DNA from: Megascapheus bottae
Taxonomy: Eukaryota; Chordata; Mammalia; Rodentia; Geomyidae
Reading direction: 5' to 3'
NCBI GenBank assembly: GCA_024803745.1
Contig: JANJXV010000024.1
Span: forward strand, 13,728,427-13,792,426
Length of the DNA stretch: 64,000 nucleotides
The notes under the pieces are model-generated. The model made no database searches. It saw only the letters and a list, made by a program, of their open reading frames with translations, and was not told the DNA's origin. This document shows, piece after piece, positions 11,003 through 23,478 of this stretch. The position numbers and the translations under genes are program-made. Each line of letters opens with the position of its first letter. The stretch's first letter is position 1.

Positions 11003-11679
11003 CAAAACCCTAAACCCACATAAAATCTGTTGGTGGAAACAAGAACACTGACTCAAATATCTCATTTCCTGTCTTGCCAACAGGAGCTTCCCCACTGTAA
11101 CACACACAAACATGTTCAGCAATCCAAATTTTCTTCTGGGCTGTAGTCATCTCAGGCAACTTCACAGAATGGTTCCCATATGCTCACAGTTTCACAAAGA
11201 GAAAGGGGAAGTTGAGGAAAATGAAAAGATGATGAAATAGAAGCTTGGGGAAGGGAATGCTACTGGCCTTTAGGGATGCCTGTTAATGTGTATGTCACTT
11301 CTAAGGCTAGATGTGGGTCTTTCCATATGACAGAAATCTAGGGACTCTCCAGATCTTGCTGTCTCTTGCTGTGTTGTACATACCATTCAAGTATATAAAG
11401 TCCACTATCGCCAAACAAAATAAAGCTTGAGACAAACATTCTTCATGTTCAACATTTACTTTGAAATGATGGAAAGGAGTGCGCCCACTCATGGTGTCTG
11501 TACACACACGGGGGAGAGTGACCTCACACCAAGGACACTCAGCCTCAGGGGAGTGGAAAGGGTATGTGCTCAAGTTCTGGCTCCTCCTTTTGCTGATCTG
11601 ATCTTGTGCAGACAACTCAACCCTTTTTTAAGTCCACTTAGTCATGAGTAATAGTAGCAAATGGACACACAGATCAGGC
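11003..11679. other. Unassigned sequence
   Basis: Antisense overlapping open frames at 11307-11615 (minus) and 11427-11651 (plus) have no splice context or recognised motif. Nothing else was seen. Confidence 0.35.
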
Positions 11680-11860
11680 TCAGGCACTATTCATGTAATA
11701 CCCACAACAACCCCACAGATGAGTTATATTATAGTCCCATCTTACAGACAAGCGAACCAAGGCTGAGGGAACTTAAGGACTTGCCCAGAGTAGCTGGAAC
11801 CGTAGCTGGTTGAGCCAGTAGTCAAAGCCAGGACACTTGACTTTGAGCAGTGTACTCTAG
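11680..11860 (+). repeat. MIR SINE
   Basis: A clear MIR core is present: 'cccatcttacagacaagc', then 'aaggctgagg', then 'ttaaggacttgcccagagt', then 'agccagtagtcaaagccagg'. This is an ancient mammalian-wide element. Confidence 0.8.
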
Positions 11861-11970
11861 AGCACACCAGTCATACCCAGGCAAGGCTACACAGCAGCAC
11901 TTAGGGAATTGCCTTTAAAGCTACGACAGCAACAAGCAAAAAGAATCTTTTTCAAAAATATGCCACATTC

Positions 11971-12178
11971 GGGGCCGTGAGTTTGGCCTAGTGGTAGAGT
12001 GTTTGCCTAGCATGCACAAAGACCCGGGTTCAATTCCTTGATACCACATACATAGAAAAAAAAAAGCCAGAAGTAGAAGTGGTGCTGAGGCTCAAGTGGT
12101 AGAGCTCTATCCTTGAGGAAAAATCCAAGGACAGTGCTCAGGCCCTGAGCTTACGCCCAGGACTGGCAAAAAAAAAAA
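11971..12178 (+). repeat. ID-ID dimer SINE with target duplication
   Basis: Both ID monomers and an A-tail are intact. The flanks carry 'atgccacattc' on the left and 'atgtcacattc' on the right, a direct repeat with one mismatch. Confidence 0.88.
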
Positions 12179-12339
12179 ATGTCACATTCAAGAACATTCA
12201 TTTTCTGCAAATTTTAGAGAAAATAATGGCAACTAAGTACTAATAAGCACATGACTTAGTCCAACGTAAACAGATTCTATACCTGAAAAACTGTGATACT
12301 TAGTTCTTATGGACAGAAAGGATTTAGAGTCCTCTTCAG

Positions 12340-12376
12340 TGAGTGAGTGGGTGAGGTGAGTGGGTGAGTGAGGCTC
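12340..12376. repeat. Short GTGA-type imperfect repeat
   Basis: Repeated GTGAGTGG/GTGAGG units form a short tetranucleotide-like tract. Confidence 0.6.
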
Positions 12377-12853
12377 AAGACTGGTGGGCAGCAGAGTAAA
12401 ATCTGCCCTTTTGTGTCCAAGTCTCAGCCCAGACCCATACTGGCTACAAACATATTTAGCAACAGTGAAGTACCTCCCGGGTGGCTATCTGTCAGACGTC
12501 CAGCCATCCAGGCGATGCATGTGTTACAGTAATACTCATGCTTTAGGGTTTAAGATGTAACAAGAAAAGCAAGGAGAAAGTTTTTCTTTTCCCTGTGTTT
12601 TACTATATTTCTAAAAAGTTCAAGTTCTGCCCATGGTGAGTGGAACTGAACTTTTGTGGTTCTTTGCTCTTTTAGTCTGCTCATGAGCATCTTCTCTGAT
12701 GGTCCAGTAAAATGTCCTTCCCACGTGGCTGTGGACTATTGGAGAAGTCTGGCTAGGGTGGTAGCTTAGGGGCTCCTCGGCCTCAGCAGCCATTCAAACT
12801 TCAGGCAAACATGATTTCAGCGATATCTACCCTAAACACAGGATATGGTACAC

Positions 12854-12892
<39 letters not shown>
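12854..12892. repeat. (AAT)n microsatellite
   Basis: About 13 uninterrupted AAT trinucleotide units. Confidence 0.95.
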
Positions 12893-12893
<1 letters not shown>

Positions 12894-12964
12894 TAAGTAA
12901 AACTTTAATTTTAGATTAAGTAAAAATATTTAATGTAGGTAAAACTCACAAGCTATTATTACCA

Positions 12965-13080
12965 ATTTTGCAACTGAACTCAAGGTCTTTTGCCTGTTCT
13001 CCCACTTGAGTCATGCCACCAAGCCTGGCAATTATTTTTAATGGAGATGTAGATTGGTGGCTTGAGTGTTAGCTTATCAT
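12965..13080 (-). repeat. Diverged SINE, probably ID/B1-related
   Basis: Minus-strand reading shows a weak ID-like module ('ttgccaggcttggtggcatg' region, then 'ctcaagtgggag'). It is too diverged for a firm subtype. Confidence 0.4.
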
Positions 13081-13140
13081 ACTTGAGGTCCTTGGACCTC
13101 TGCTCCCACGCCCCCCTTGTCCCCCTACGCACATTGTTTT

Positions 13141-13365
13141 GGGTGCTAGTCCAGGGGTTTATGAACTCAGGGCCTGGCCACCGTACCTGAGATTTTATGC
13201 TCAAGGCTTTTACCACTTGAGCCACAGCTCCACTTCCAGCCTTTTCGTGGTTAGCTGAAGGTAACAGTCTCCATCATGGACTTCCCTGTCTGGACTGCCT
13301 TCAACTGGTGATTCTCGGCTCTCAGCCTCCTGAGTAGCTAGGATGATAGGGTTCACCCAAGCCTC
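13141..13365 (-). repeat. B1-ID fusion SINE
   Basis: The plus strand shows the reversed ID half ('ggggtttatgaactcaggg', 'accacttgagccacag') and then the reversed B1 half ('tcagcctcctgagtagctag'). Confidence 0.85.
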
Positions 13366-14219
13366 CCACATGCTTTTTTTTTTTTTAAAGGATACTATAT
13401 CATATGGTGTCACACTAAAATATCGGGAAGTTATTTTCCAAAGTCAAAGACATTTGTTAGTGGAAAAGTTAGAAAAAGAAAGTAAGTAGACCATTTCTAT
13501 TATTAGTTTTACCTGAAAGAGCAAAATAGTTGCATGCAGGATTATGGAAACATTTCTAAACATTAAATTTATAAGCCGGTACTTCCCCCCCCCAATATTT
13601 ATTTGGTGTGAAAAGTTATTCCCTGTACTATAACCATAAAATCAAATATTATATACTTGTACCATAACCATTCACACACTTCCTGTCATAAAAAAGTTGA
13701 GCCTGGCTATACTACTAAATGAGACACACAAAAAAGTATAGGTAGGAAGTGGCTGCATGTAGATATTTTAAGCTCATATTCCAATTTTTGACTCTTAGGA
13801 AAACCTGTATCATGCTTCATTCAGCCAGTCACTTATGGCCCAAAGACAGCACTTTAAGGTACAAAGGGCTTTTTACCCTCAGTCCTTAGTCTAGGGTTTT
13901 GTGGATACCTTAAGATGCCTCCCAGCAGTGCGCTGTGGACTGGGTTACTGTATATTTGCAAGGTTCATTGTCTGAGAAGATCCACAGACTTTCTTGGGAT
14001 AAATGTGCATATTTTAAAATGCACGTGCATATGCTCCTCTGATGCCTGCCTACTTCTAAAAGAAAACAAGCTCCTCAATTTCTAGGCTTCTGAGTTGGTA
14101 GGAAAAGCAGAGTCAGCATACACATCCAATGATAGAAGAAAACATGCATGAACAGATTTGTTTACAAAACAGGGCCCGGCAAAGTCTGTCTCTAAGTGCC
14201 ACAGCAGGATCCATCCAAC

Positions 14220-14221
<2 letters not shown>
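13366..14221. other. Unassigned intronic sequence
   Basis: No gene or clear repeat was recognised between the SINE and the microsatellite. Confidence 0.35.

Positions 14222-14222
<1 letters not shown>

Positions 14223-14254
<32 letters not shown>
14223..14254. repeat. (AC)n microsatellite
   Basis: A perfect AC run of about 16 units. Confidence 0.95.
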
Positions 14255-14256
<2 letters not shown>

Positions 14257-14524
14257 GACTCAAGGAAGCAGCTCATCCTTCTGATGAAGGGATGAGTTTG
14301 TAATTTGACTGGGTTGTATGCCGTGATCTAATCATGTGGCTCATGCTGAAATTGAGAATATGTCATCATAAACTCCATTTTAAAACACACACTCATAGAC
14401 TTATTTATAGTACAACACTTTCAACTCTTCTAATCATCATTGGCATTTATCTCAACCATTTCTTCAGTATTGGCCTTTTCTACCTTAAAGTCTCCAAATT
14501 TAACCCATACTTTTTACTTATTTT

Positions 14525-14828
14525 ATGGTACTGAGATTTTAACTCAAGGCTTCAAACTTGCTAGCCACTTTACTGTTGAGTCATATCTTTGGTCCCTTTT
14601 TTTGCACTAGTTATTTTGAGATAGGGTCTTGCATTTTTGTCCAAGCCAATGAAGAGATAATGATTTTCCTATTTTATGCTTCCCACCACAGTTAGGATGA
14701 CAGACACATGCCACCACAAGCAGATTCTTCTGTTGAGATGGAGTTTCAGAAGCTTTGTGCCCAGCCTGTCCTAGAATCATGATCCTCTTCATTTCAACTT
14801 CCCGGGTATCTAGATTACCACATGCAGC
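14525..14828 (-). repeat. Old B1-B1-ID composite SINE
   Basis: Read on the plus strand, a reversed ID-like unit (14525-14595) is followed by two reversed B1-like units (starting near 14615 and 14735, each with a 'gagat.g.gtttt/cttgc' start and a 'gattac' region). This matches the order in the other composite copies. Confidence 0.55.
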
Positions 14829-15530
14829 TTCCTATTTCTAACCTTACACTCTCTAAGTTAATGAGGGAACAACATATAAACTCTACCTAGTTTATCTTAG
14901 AATAGCACCATCATAATCATTGACAAAGATCAAAGAGAGTTTGAATAGTTAAGTTTGAGGAAGAAAAATCCAACAGGGAATTACATAATAGATACACTTC
15001 TTAAGAGAATAGTTTGTAACTTAGTCTGCTAAGAAGGAACCTCAGGAAAATGCAAGGGCTTCCGCAAAACTCTACCTTCTCTAGAACTGTTTCAGAAATC
15101 AACATCCAGTCTTTACTGTAAGCAACAAGGGTGGGCCATGTCTCAAATCTCAGTAAGCTTCAATTTTTTATGTTCCTAAGACTCAATTCCAAGAAAATGC
15201 TTAATTACCAAAAGCACACATGGAAAGTAATGTCCTAGTTTCCCTCATGTCGCCTTTCTCAGGTCACCTTGTCCAGGGCAACTGTAAAGAAGCCAGCTCA
15301 TGAATTCCACACCTATAGCTCTGTGTCCATCCACTGTAATCAGTATGGCATGAGGCTGGCCCCTGGGAAAGTCTGACTATGGAGACAAAACTAGATTTCA
15401 GTCAGTAAAACTGGTAAGTCCTAGCTTTGTAGCACTTTCGTTCACTGGATCCATCTGTCCATAGCTAGCCATCTGAAGGAGTCTATTTTTAGAAAATAAG
15501 AGTCAGGAACCAGGAAGAATTTTGGGTCTT
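14829..15530. other. Unassigned intronic sequence
   Basis: No exon or repeat was recognised. Confidence 0.35.
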
Positions 15531-15945
15531 GGGGCCAGGAGTTTGGCCTACTTGTTTTTGTTTTTTTTTTTGCCAGTCCTGGGGCTTGAACTCAGGGCCT
15601 GGGCACTGCCCTTGGGCTTTCTGAGGGCTAATGTACTACCACTTGAGCCACAGCACCACTTCTGGCTTTTTCTATGTATGTGGTATGGAGGAATCAAACC
15701 CAGAGCTTCATGCATGCTAGGCAAGCACTCTACCACTAGGCCAAGCTCCTAGCCCCAAGTTTGGCCTACTTAAAGAGTGCCTGCTTAGCATGCACAAAGA
15801 CCTGGGTTTGATTCCTCCATACCACACACTTAGAAAAAAGCCAAAATGGTGCTGTGGCTCAGGGGGTAGAGCCCTAGTCTTGAGAAATCTCAAGGACCAC
15901 TAGTGCCCAGACCTTGAGTTCAAGCCCCAAGAATAGGAAAAAAAA
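15531..15945 (+). repeat. ID-ID dimer SINE split by another SINE
   Basis: The first 23 bp lie at 15531-15553 and the rest at 15758-15945, with both ID monomers recognisable. The break is filled by a minus-strand ID-ID element flanked by a perfect 14-nt duplication of host SINE sequence. Confidence 0.85.
15554..15757 (-). repeat. ID-ID dimer SINE nested in a SINE
   Basis: Inverted relative to its host. The poly-T (reversed A-tail) lies at 15555-15571 and the reversed head 'ctaggccaagctcctagccc' lies at the right. The 14-nt duplication 15540-15553 / 15758-15771 is exact. Confidence 0.92.
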
Positions 15946-16520
15946 ATAGGTCTCAGTGTATTAAGAGCCTTTCTGACTTCTAAAATGGGTATATACACAC
16001 CTGTCAACAGATAAATGGTTTTGTTTTCTATAAATGTCCTTGAATCAAAGGTTCACAGGAAGGCTACCTAGGGAAAGGTTTAGTAAGATTTGTAATGCAA
16101 AATCTCAAGTGCAAACTGATTTGAGGAATGCAAACTGTGGTTGTTGCACGCTTGCTTTTTCTAGTGACTCTAATATTCACCTCTAAGAATCTACTAAAAT
16201 AAAATTGTCTCCCATGCCAGAAAGAAACTCAAAGAGGCATGCCTTGAGAGGCACCCACTTGAAGTAGTCAGAAAACTGTCAGGTCTTGCAAGTTGTTTTT
16301 CTACAGACATATCTAGTTCCTCAAGAGACAGTCCTGTGATGCTCTGAGATTGTTCCATCTTTGAGGGCAATGGTGCTGCTTTGATTAAGAAAAATCCAGA
16401 GCTGTGATCTACCAGTTACAGTTCTAGTTTCTTTTCATAGATGAGCAAAGTACATACGTGCGCAATAAGACACAATACAAACTTAATCTATAAACACAAA
16501 CAAGGGCCTTTCAACTACTC
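15946..16520. other. Unassigned intronic sequence
   Basis: Nothing supportable was recognised. Confidence 0.35.
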
Positions 16521-16538
16521 AGAAATTTGAAATTGGGG

Positions 16539-16795
16539 CCGGGTGCAGTGGCTCACGTCTGTAATCCTATCTACTCAGGAGGCTGAGATCAAAGCCAGCC
16601 CTGCCACTAAAGTCCATGAGACTCTTATCTCCAACTAACCACTAGAAAACTAGAAGTGGCGCTGTGGCTCCAGGGGTAGGGCAGTAGCCTTGAGCTGAAG
16701 AGCTCAGGGACAGCACCCAGGCCCAGGGTTCAAGTCCCACGACTGACAAACAAAACAAAACAAAACAAACAACAAAAAACCATCCCCAACCCCCC
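16539..16795 (+). repeat. B1-ID fusion SINE with target duplication
   Basis: A well-preserved B1 half and ID half end in an (AAAC)n-type tail. The flanks 16521-16538 and 16796-16813 are an 18-nt direct repeat with one mismatch. Confidence 0.92.
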
Positions 16796-16829
16796 AGAAA
16801 TCTGAAATTGGGGAACAGAGTGAACAGAA

Positions 16830-17620
16830 ATGAGAAAGGGAGTAAGGTGGTAGTTCCAGAGTCTGATACTTCAGACTGAGGTTCCAGGAGATTTTTAACA
16901 CAGCGTTGGTTTTCCAAAAGGATTGTGCCACACTGACCAAAGGCAGCACAATGATGCTGTTGATGGGTCTGTTCATCAGGGCCACTAATAATGATATGCT
17001 AGCCTGCAAGACTGAACCAAAGCTGAATGCCCAAGCAGCCAGTATAGAGCAGCAAAGCCATTCCATTCAAGTCCCCAGAACAGCGAGGCCTGGGCCTGAG
17101 ACAGATGTCGGAGAATGCTGGTTTTGGAGACCATTCAGTGGAGAGTAGTTGCTTTCCTCCATTTAAGCAGGTCACCCAGGCATGGAATGCACAGTTTTGC
17201 CAGACAGAAAGCCTTGCCTGAGAAACAATAGCTTGTCCAGGCCACTGATGTAAAGAGAGGCCACTGTTTCCTTTTTCTCTGCTTTGCATAGTAGCCTTGA
17301 TGTCACAATAGCTAGGAACCACCAGAGGGACCAACAACATGCCACAAGCAAAAAGGGTAGCACTCTGTCACAGGGGGAAGGAAATTTTATTTTAGCCTCA
17401 TTCGGGTATTTTCTGTGGCTGCAGAGGCTTAGCTCTGTAGTTTACACATAAAAGCTGTCTCTGGACTGATAAAAATGAAATGTAGGCCAGTGCTAATGGC
17501 CTTTGAAAACCTGAAGAAATGACAGTTCCTGAGTTAAACTTGCTCTGGACAGAGCAGACTTTCCAGAATGCACACAGGAATTCTACTGGTGCTGCAGACA
17601 TGGCCTCAACTGCCTGTGTT
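16830..17620 (-). pseudogene. Possible decayed coding-derived sequence
   Basis: Several consecutive minus-strand open frames (17398-17601, 17172-17363, 16999-17340, 16704-17066) overlap in different frames. They give hydrophobic stretches such as SILAAWAFSFGS and LLVPLVVPSYC. This could be a frame-shifted retrocopy of a membrane protein, but no parent was recognised and no poly-A tail or target duplication was found. It may be chance. Confidence 0.22.
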
Positions 17621-19239
17621 TAAAAGCAGACCTTTGTTAGGCACGCTGAGGAACAAAAGCTGCTCATGAAAGCAACAAGTATTTGCAGGAACAGGAGAGA
17701 AGCATCTTTTTAGACTTATTTGAGCAAGTAAACACATGCTCATTAGCATTCAACTACAGGTATCTGAACAAATGGGTAAAAAGTACTGATTGCTAACAAG
17801 CTTAAGTCACCATTACCTGGATCAGTGATCTGTGTAAATCATTAAAGCAGTTTGAAATATGATCTTTCATGTTTCAACTTTATACCAGAATTATAAATTA
17901 TACTTGATGTGTCCTTTATCAGCGCTGAATCACACATCCCAGGCACTCTGCAGCTAGAATAGAAAGTATGACCAACCACCTCCACAAAACTTCCTGTTCC
18001 ATACAATTGCCTAAGTCCAATCCCGTGCCTCTGAAGCACTAATAACTTTCATCAAACACAAACTGTAGACCAAAACACAGTGCTTAGTGTCCTACAGGGC
18101 AATTCAAATTGGAAAAGCAAAGGTCAGAGGGGTTTTGAGTGCACATGTGCGTGCATGGTGCATGAACAACACATGGCCTAGCTAGAGGCAGTGGAAGTAC
18201 TTGCTTGGTCTCAAAAGAAGTTTATCAAAGGGAGCAATATTTCTGATATTCAACACCTTTGATCAGCTCTTATCTTAATTATTAAATAAAGCAATTGTAA
18301 AACACTCTCATGAGGTCATTGTACCAATCTTGTTTCATGAGAATGGTCTTCTATGGAGAATTATACACTCTCTAAAGAAAGACAATAAAATTCTGATCCA
18401 AGACTCCTTTACTTAGGAAATATGCCACAGAATATCTTCCCATTTCCCCATATGGCCCTGCCAATTCTGTCCTCCAGTCTCTGGTCATTGAACTCAAACG
18501 ATCTCATTTAGGTAACAAACTCTGTTTTCTTCCTGGTGTCTAAAAAATCCAAGTGTTCAGTAATAAAATTTAATAGAGAAGTTAAAGTAAAAATGATTTT
18601 GTAACTACAGTTTTTTTTTCTTCAGATGATGATTATACTCCAGAGGCAAAACTTAACCAGGCCCTATATGGCTGTTATATTTAGCAGGCAAAAGTTACTG
18701 TGGCCCTACCTGTTTCATTTTATAAGAGCATTTTATAGTTTAAGAACTATAATTAAATTTCCTCTGAACTCCCTTATTAAAACTTGAGTTTTCAAGAGGA
18801 GAATGACAGGATTTCTGAAATCATTACATGTCCCAAGGAAGGACAACTTACTTTTCTTGTTCTACTATAACAGGTAAGAAAATGAATGGAAAAATAATTC
18901 TTTGAATCTGTATTCTAATTAGCTTTTTTAATGTTCAAATTCCTAGCATAAATGGCAGTAAACAATCAATCATTCATTAAGAAGCAAATGCTATAAAGGC
19001 AATATTTAAAAGATTAAAAAAATGTGATTAAAACCCTACACACGTCTTTACTCAAGGCAAACACTGTGGCCATCTGGGTATTTAAAAGGTGCCAATCATC
19101 ACTGGCATCTAGACTTAATTCATGTCATAAAGAAAACAGTCCATTTAGTTTGTTCACAAAAGACCTAAACCTTAGGTCTTTTAGTATTAAAATGAGTTAT
19201 TTTAAAATTACTGAAATTCATGGTCAGTCACAAACCACA
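17621..19239. other. Unique AT-rich sequence
   Basis: No exon with paired splice signals and no clear transposable element was recognised. Confidence 0.35.
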
Positions 19240-19376
19240 CGTTTATTACAGCACTATTCACCATAGGCAAGTTATGCAATTAGCCCAGATGCCCCTCAAT
19301 GGACAAATCGATCAAGAAAATGTGGTACATCAGAATTTTACTCATCCATTAAAAAGAATGATATATACCATTTATT
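19240..19376 (+). mobile_element. L1 ORF2 3' fragment
   Basis: The nucleotides match the end of L1 ORF2 seen at 24730-24860: 'cagcactattcacca' then 'agcccagatgcccctcaa' then 'aatgtggtac'. It is diverged and truncated at both ends. Confidence 0.75.
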
Positions 19377-19754
19377 TTTTAAAGAAAGAAACAACAATCC
19401 TCTTTGTTCAATAAGTCTAATAAATATAAAGCCCAGACTTTCAACTCCGAATATATTTTTGTAAAGGAAGAACAAGCTCCCAAGCAATTCCTTATATTTG
19501 ATCGTCCACATCAACATAAAACTTCTGGCAAAAAGACAATTCTCAATTTAAGAAGCGATTTCTCTGCAATGAGCAAGGGCACTAGGAGCAGAGAATAACC
19601 TAAGTCTTCACAATGCCATGACACAGCCTACAGTATCAGAAAGGAGATATCCATGCCAGTAAAGACTCTGGAAGCCATCAAGTCTCATGCCATCCCTGTC
19701 TTGGTGGCAGATTCAGACCAGAGAGGTCGAAGTACAAGTTTCCTAGTTTCTTGC

Positions 19755-19833
19755 CTCATTCTGCTTAACAGCAAATTCAATGGCATTTCACTGGCATCAC
19801 TAATGCTGCAACAGAGCCTATCATACACTTCAG
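19755..19833 (-). CDS. Candidate exon with GC-AG donor, unidentified gene
   Basis: Minus strand. The acceptor is pyrimidine-rich (CTTTCCTGTGTTCATTTAG). One frame is open: two bases, 25 codons, then AG before a GC donor (GAG|GCAAGA). The peptide includes EVYDRLCCSISDASEMPLNL. The start phase accepts the single base left by exon 41648-41827 and the end phase supplies the two bases needed by exon 9365-9457, so the three join in frame. A weaker GT donor at 19718 would extend the exon to 19719-19833 in the same phase. The open frame continues to about 19685, which also fits a terminal exon. Confidence 0.42.
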
Positions 19834-20427
19834 CTAAATGAACACAGGAAAGCTCCCTGGCTTCCCAAGCACACACACCTCATGCACCTTCAAGCTATGA
19901 GAAAGGCTCTGGGGCCAGACCATCTGCCACAGGCTTCAGACAATGGCAGCAAAGTCCCCTGCAGCAAAGAGAGAACACACAAGTTCCAATAATGCATTCC
20001 AGTGCTGAAGCTTCTCACTGAGGGAAAGCTACTAACACTAACTTGATCTGTCTGCATGCATGCAGCCCGGAGTAGGTCTGCTTTTTGCTACAACTTTCTA
20101 ATGTCCTTCTGGCCAAGGTAGAGGAGTTAGACGTGAACATTTCCCATCTCTGGCTGTCTTGATCATTGTGAGAACTGACAGAGAGAACATGGTCTCCTGT
20201 GGTTACTAATATTTTGTGATCCCTGTTCCAACCCCATCTTTTCATAAATGCACTGAAGCCAGGCCAGCTTTGGAAATGCTGAGTCTCCATCAATGCGACA
20301 AATCTGTTACTAGCTTGAGGGTATTAAACTGACTGGCAATCTTCTGATGGTATAGCTAACTACTCTCTGAACTCTGTCAAGTTGTTTGTAATTCAGGTAT
20401 TTTTTCTTTCTCTTAAATACCTACACA
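19834..20427. other. Intronic sequence with unresolved open frame
   Basis: A 92-codon minus-strand open frame (20015-20293) lacks a matching splice pair in phase with its neighbours. A strong acceptor-like sequence (TTCTCTCTTTGCTGCAG, minus strand, near 19960) opens onto frames that all stop within about 22 codons. Neither is called as a gene. Confidence 0.35.
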
Positions 20428-20613
20428 TTTTTCTTTTGCCAGTCTTGGGGTTTGAACTCAGAGTCTGGGCACTGTCCTTGAGCTTTTCTCAAGGCTAGTA
20501 CTCTATCACTTGAGTCACAGCACCACTTTTTCTGGCTTTTTCTGTGTATGGGGTACCAAGGAATCAAACACAGGGCTTCATGTATGCTAGGCAAGCACTC
20601 TATCACTCCTGGC
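20428..20613 (-). repeat. ID-ID dimer SINE
   Basis: The reversed A-tail and both reversed ID monomers are visible ('ggggtttgaactcagagtc', 'gctaggcaagcactctatc'). Confidence 0.87.
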
Positions 20614-21989
20614 CCTACTATACATCTTTTCTTCAATAGACCTGGCTTTTTCATCAACTGCATGGCACCTCTCATACAATGAGAGAGGAAGAGAAGTGAC
20701 ATTTCAGGCTACTTTATCTCTTTCTGTCAAGAATCACCAATGTCATCCAAATTTCATCCTTCCATCTGACCTTTCTGAAGGCAATCAACTGTGACCTGCC
20801 TGCTACTTTGGTGATTAGGACACAATGCATTCACGCCTCACAGGCCAGTGATTTCCAGGTCCAGCTGCAGACCTGTGGCCCAGCAGAGTTCTTCAGACCT
20901 ACTGCCTATCCTAGCAGAAGACAAAACCAAAGTCCAGTTGTCTATGACCTAATCATAGTGCCCATCCAAGTTTGTCAACAGTCCTCAGACAAAAATCATG
21001 TATTCCTTAGTAGAGGCTTGGCTTCCTTGATTTAAAAGGGATTCTTTAGTAGCTATTTCAGGAAAACGAGGCATTTTCAAATTTCTGCCAGATCTCCTGG
21101 AGATTCATGGACTATTCACATAAAACAAATGTGGCACTTAAAAAACAGAAGACTCAGATTCTAGTCTCTGGCCACTGCTCACTCACTGGTTGGCTTCAGG
21201 CAAAAAACTGAAGTCAAATGGACATACGCTGTATCCTTTGAGGGTTAAGGTTGGTGCAAAGGTCAATGGAGAAAAAGCCTACTCCTAGGCTTTTTTGAGT
21301 GAAACATGACCCTAAAATACCTGAGCTGAAGATGAAGAAGCAGAGGGAAACCTGTCATGTTCAGGACAGTGCCCAAAAGGGGAGATGCTTTTATATGTTG
21401 ACCCAATGCATTCAAATGCTGGGCCACCTCTCATAAACTGTCGCCTCCTCATTCTGGAGAATTTTAGCGATGAGCTAAGAAGTCATTATAATAATAACTT
21501 CATATATGATTCAGATGGCAAAGCAGATTTAATCTACATGGTTCATCCCACCTCTCCAAACCCCATGAGAGAGGAACTGACCACAACAATGCCCCTGTAC
21601 TAACATTTAGAACTGGCAACTCCTCCCGCCTATTATCCTCATTTCTTCCTTCTTAGATTTCAAAACCAACTGATGACACCAACATTTTAGAAAGAAAATC
21701 ATTGTTAGCATGCAAAGCTCAACGGATGGGTTAAAGAGCATTTTACAAACAGCCCTAGAGAAAATGTTTTGGATGCCTTTCACATGCTGAGATTATATCC
21801 TCAGAGTTAAGCAGCTACCTGCCTACTCAACATTTCCCGTGGATTCTCAGAGATATCTCAAACTCAAGTGTTTTTCTCCCCTTCTCATAAACAAGACAGT
21901 GGATAATTGGGACTGATTCATACCTCAGATACTAGACAGCTGTAGTTATATCCAAGAATAAGGGTAAATTTTAGACATAAGTGGAGAGA
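20614..21989. other. Unique sequence left of the L1
   Basis: No gene or repeat was recognised. Open frames at 20808-21035 and 21385-21603 have no splice or domain support. Confidence 0.35.
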
Positions 21990-22359
21990 AACAAAAAGGA
22001 GCAAATAAAATACCAGCTCCTTTGGGACACGGCAAAGGCAGTACTCAGAGGAAAATTTATAGCTCTGAGTGCCTACAATAACAAATTGGAAAAATCGCAA
22101 ACCAACAATTTAATGTCACCTTAAGCTCCTGGGAAAAGAGCAACAAACCAACCCTAATCCCAGTAGAAGGAAGCAAATTATTAAAATCAAAGCAGAATTA
22201 AATGAATTGGAGTGCAAAAAAACTATAGAAAGAATCAACAAAACAAGGAGTTGGTTATTTGAAAAATTAACAAAATGGACAGACCCTTAGCAGATCTTAC
22301 CAAAAAAATAAGGGAAGCATACCAAAATAAACAAAATCACAGACGAAAGTGGTAATATC

Positions 22360-23478
22360 ATGACAGAAATTACCAAGATCCAGAGCATCATGAATGAATA
22401 TTTCTCAAACTTTTATGCCAACAAATTTGAGAATCTAGAAGAAATGGATGAATTCCTAGCCAATATTAACATACCCACACTGAACCAAGAAGAACTAACC
22501 CAACTAAACAGGCCTATTTCAAGCACTGAAATAGAAATGGCAATAAGAGACCTTCCACCTACGAAAAGCCCAGGGCCAGATGGATTCACAGCTGAATTCT
22601 ATAAGGTCTTCAAAGCAGAGCTCACACCAATACTCCTCAAGCTCTTCAACGAAATTGAAAATGAAGGTTCCTTACCAAACTCATTCTATAAAGCCAGTAT
22701 AACCCTCATCCCCAAACCAAACAGAGATTCATCAAAGAAAGAGAACTATAGATCCATTTCTTTGATGGACATCGATGCAAAACTTCTCAACAAAATACTG
22801 GCCAACCATCTACAACAACTCATCAAAAAAATTATACACTATGATCAAACTGGATTCATCACAGAGAGGCAAAGCTGGTTCAACATATGCAAATCAATTA
22901 ATATAATTCAACACATCAACAGGAGCAAGGACAAAAATCACATGATTGTCTCAATAGATGCAGAAAAGGCATTTGACGAGATCCAACACCCCTTTATGTT
23001 AAAAGCTCTGGAGAAACTAGGAATCCATGGAACATTCCTCAGTATAACAAAGGCCGTGTATGACAAACCCACAGCTAGTATTATACTTAATGGTGAAAAG
23101 CTAAAGCCATTCCCTCTAAAATCAGGAACAAGACAAGGGTGCCCACTCTCTCCACTCCTCTTTAACATAGTATTAGAATTCCTAGCCAGAGCAGTAAGGC
23201 AAGAAGCAAGCATAAAGGGGATCCAAACAGGGAAAGAGGAAGTAAAACTTTCCCTCTTTGCAGATGACATGATCCTGTATTTAAAGAATCCTACAGACTA
23301 TACTCCCAAGCTCCTTGAGCTGATTCAAAACTTTGGAAAGGTAGCAGGGTATAAAATTAACCCTCAAAAATCAACTGCCTTCCTCTATGCCAACAGTGAG
23401 AGGAATGAGGCAACAATCAGGAAAGCAACTCCTTTTCCAATAGCCTTACAGAAAATAAAGTACCTAGGAATTAACTAA
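22360..23478 (+). pseudogene. L1 ORF2 reverse transcriptase region (broken)
   Basis: 372 codons, open from ATG to TAA. This is the central part of the L1 ORF2 protein, the reverse transcriptase used for target-primed reverse transcription. Visible motifs are [13 protein letters not shown] (from residue 70), the [13 protein letters not shown] block, the [14 protein letters not shown] block and the catalytic FADD box (residues 300-303, 23257-23268). The reading frame breaks at 23470-23480, where a small deletion creates a TAA stop. Upstream ORF2 sequence (22027-22359) is also frame-shifted. ORF2 is normally about 1275 residues, so this fragment cannot act alone. Confidence 0.92.
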
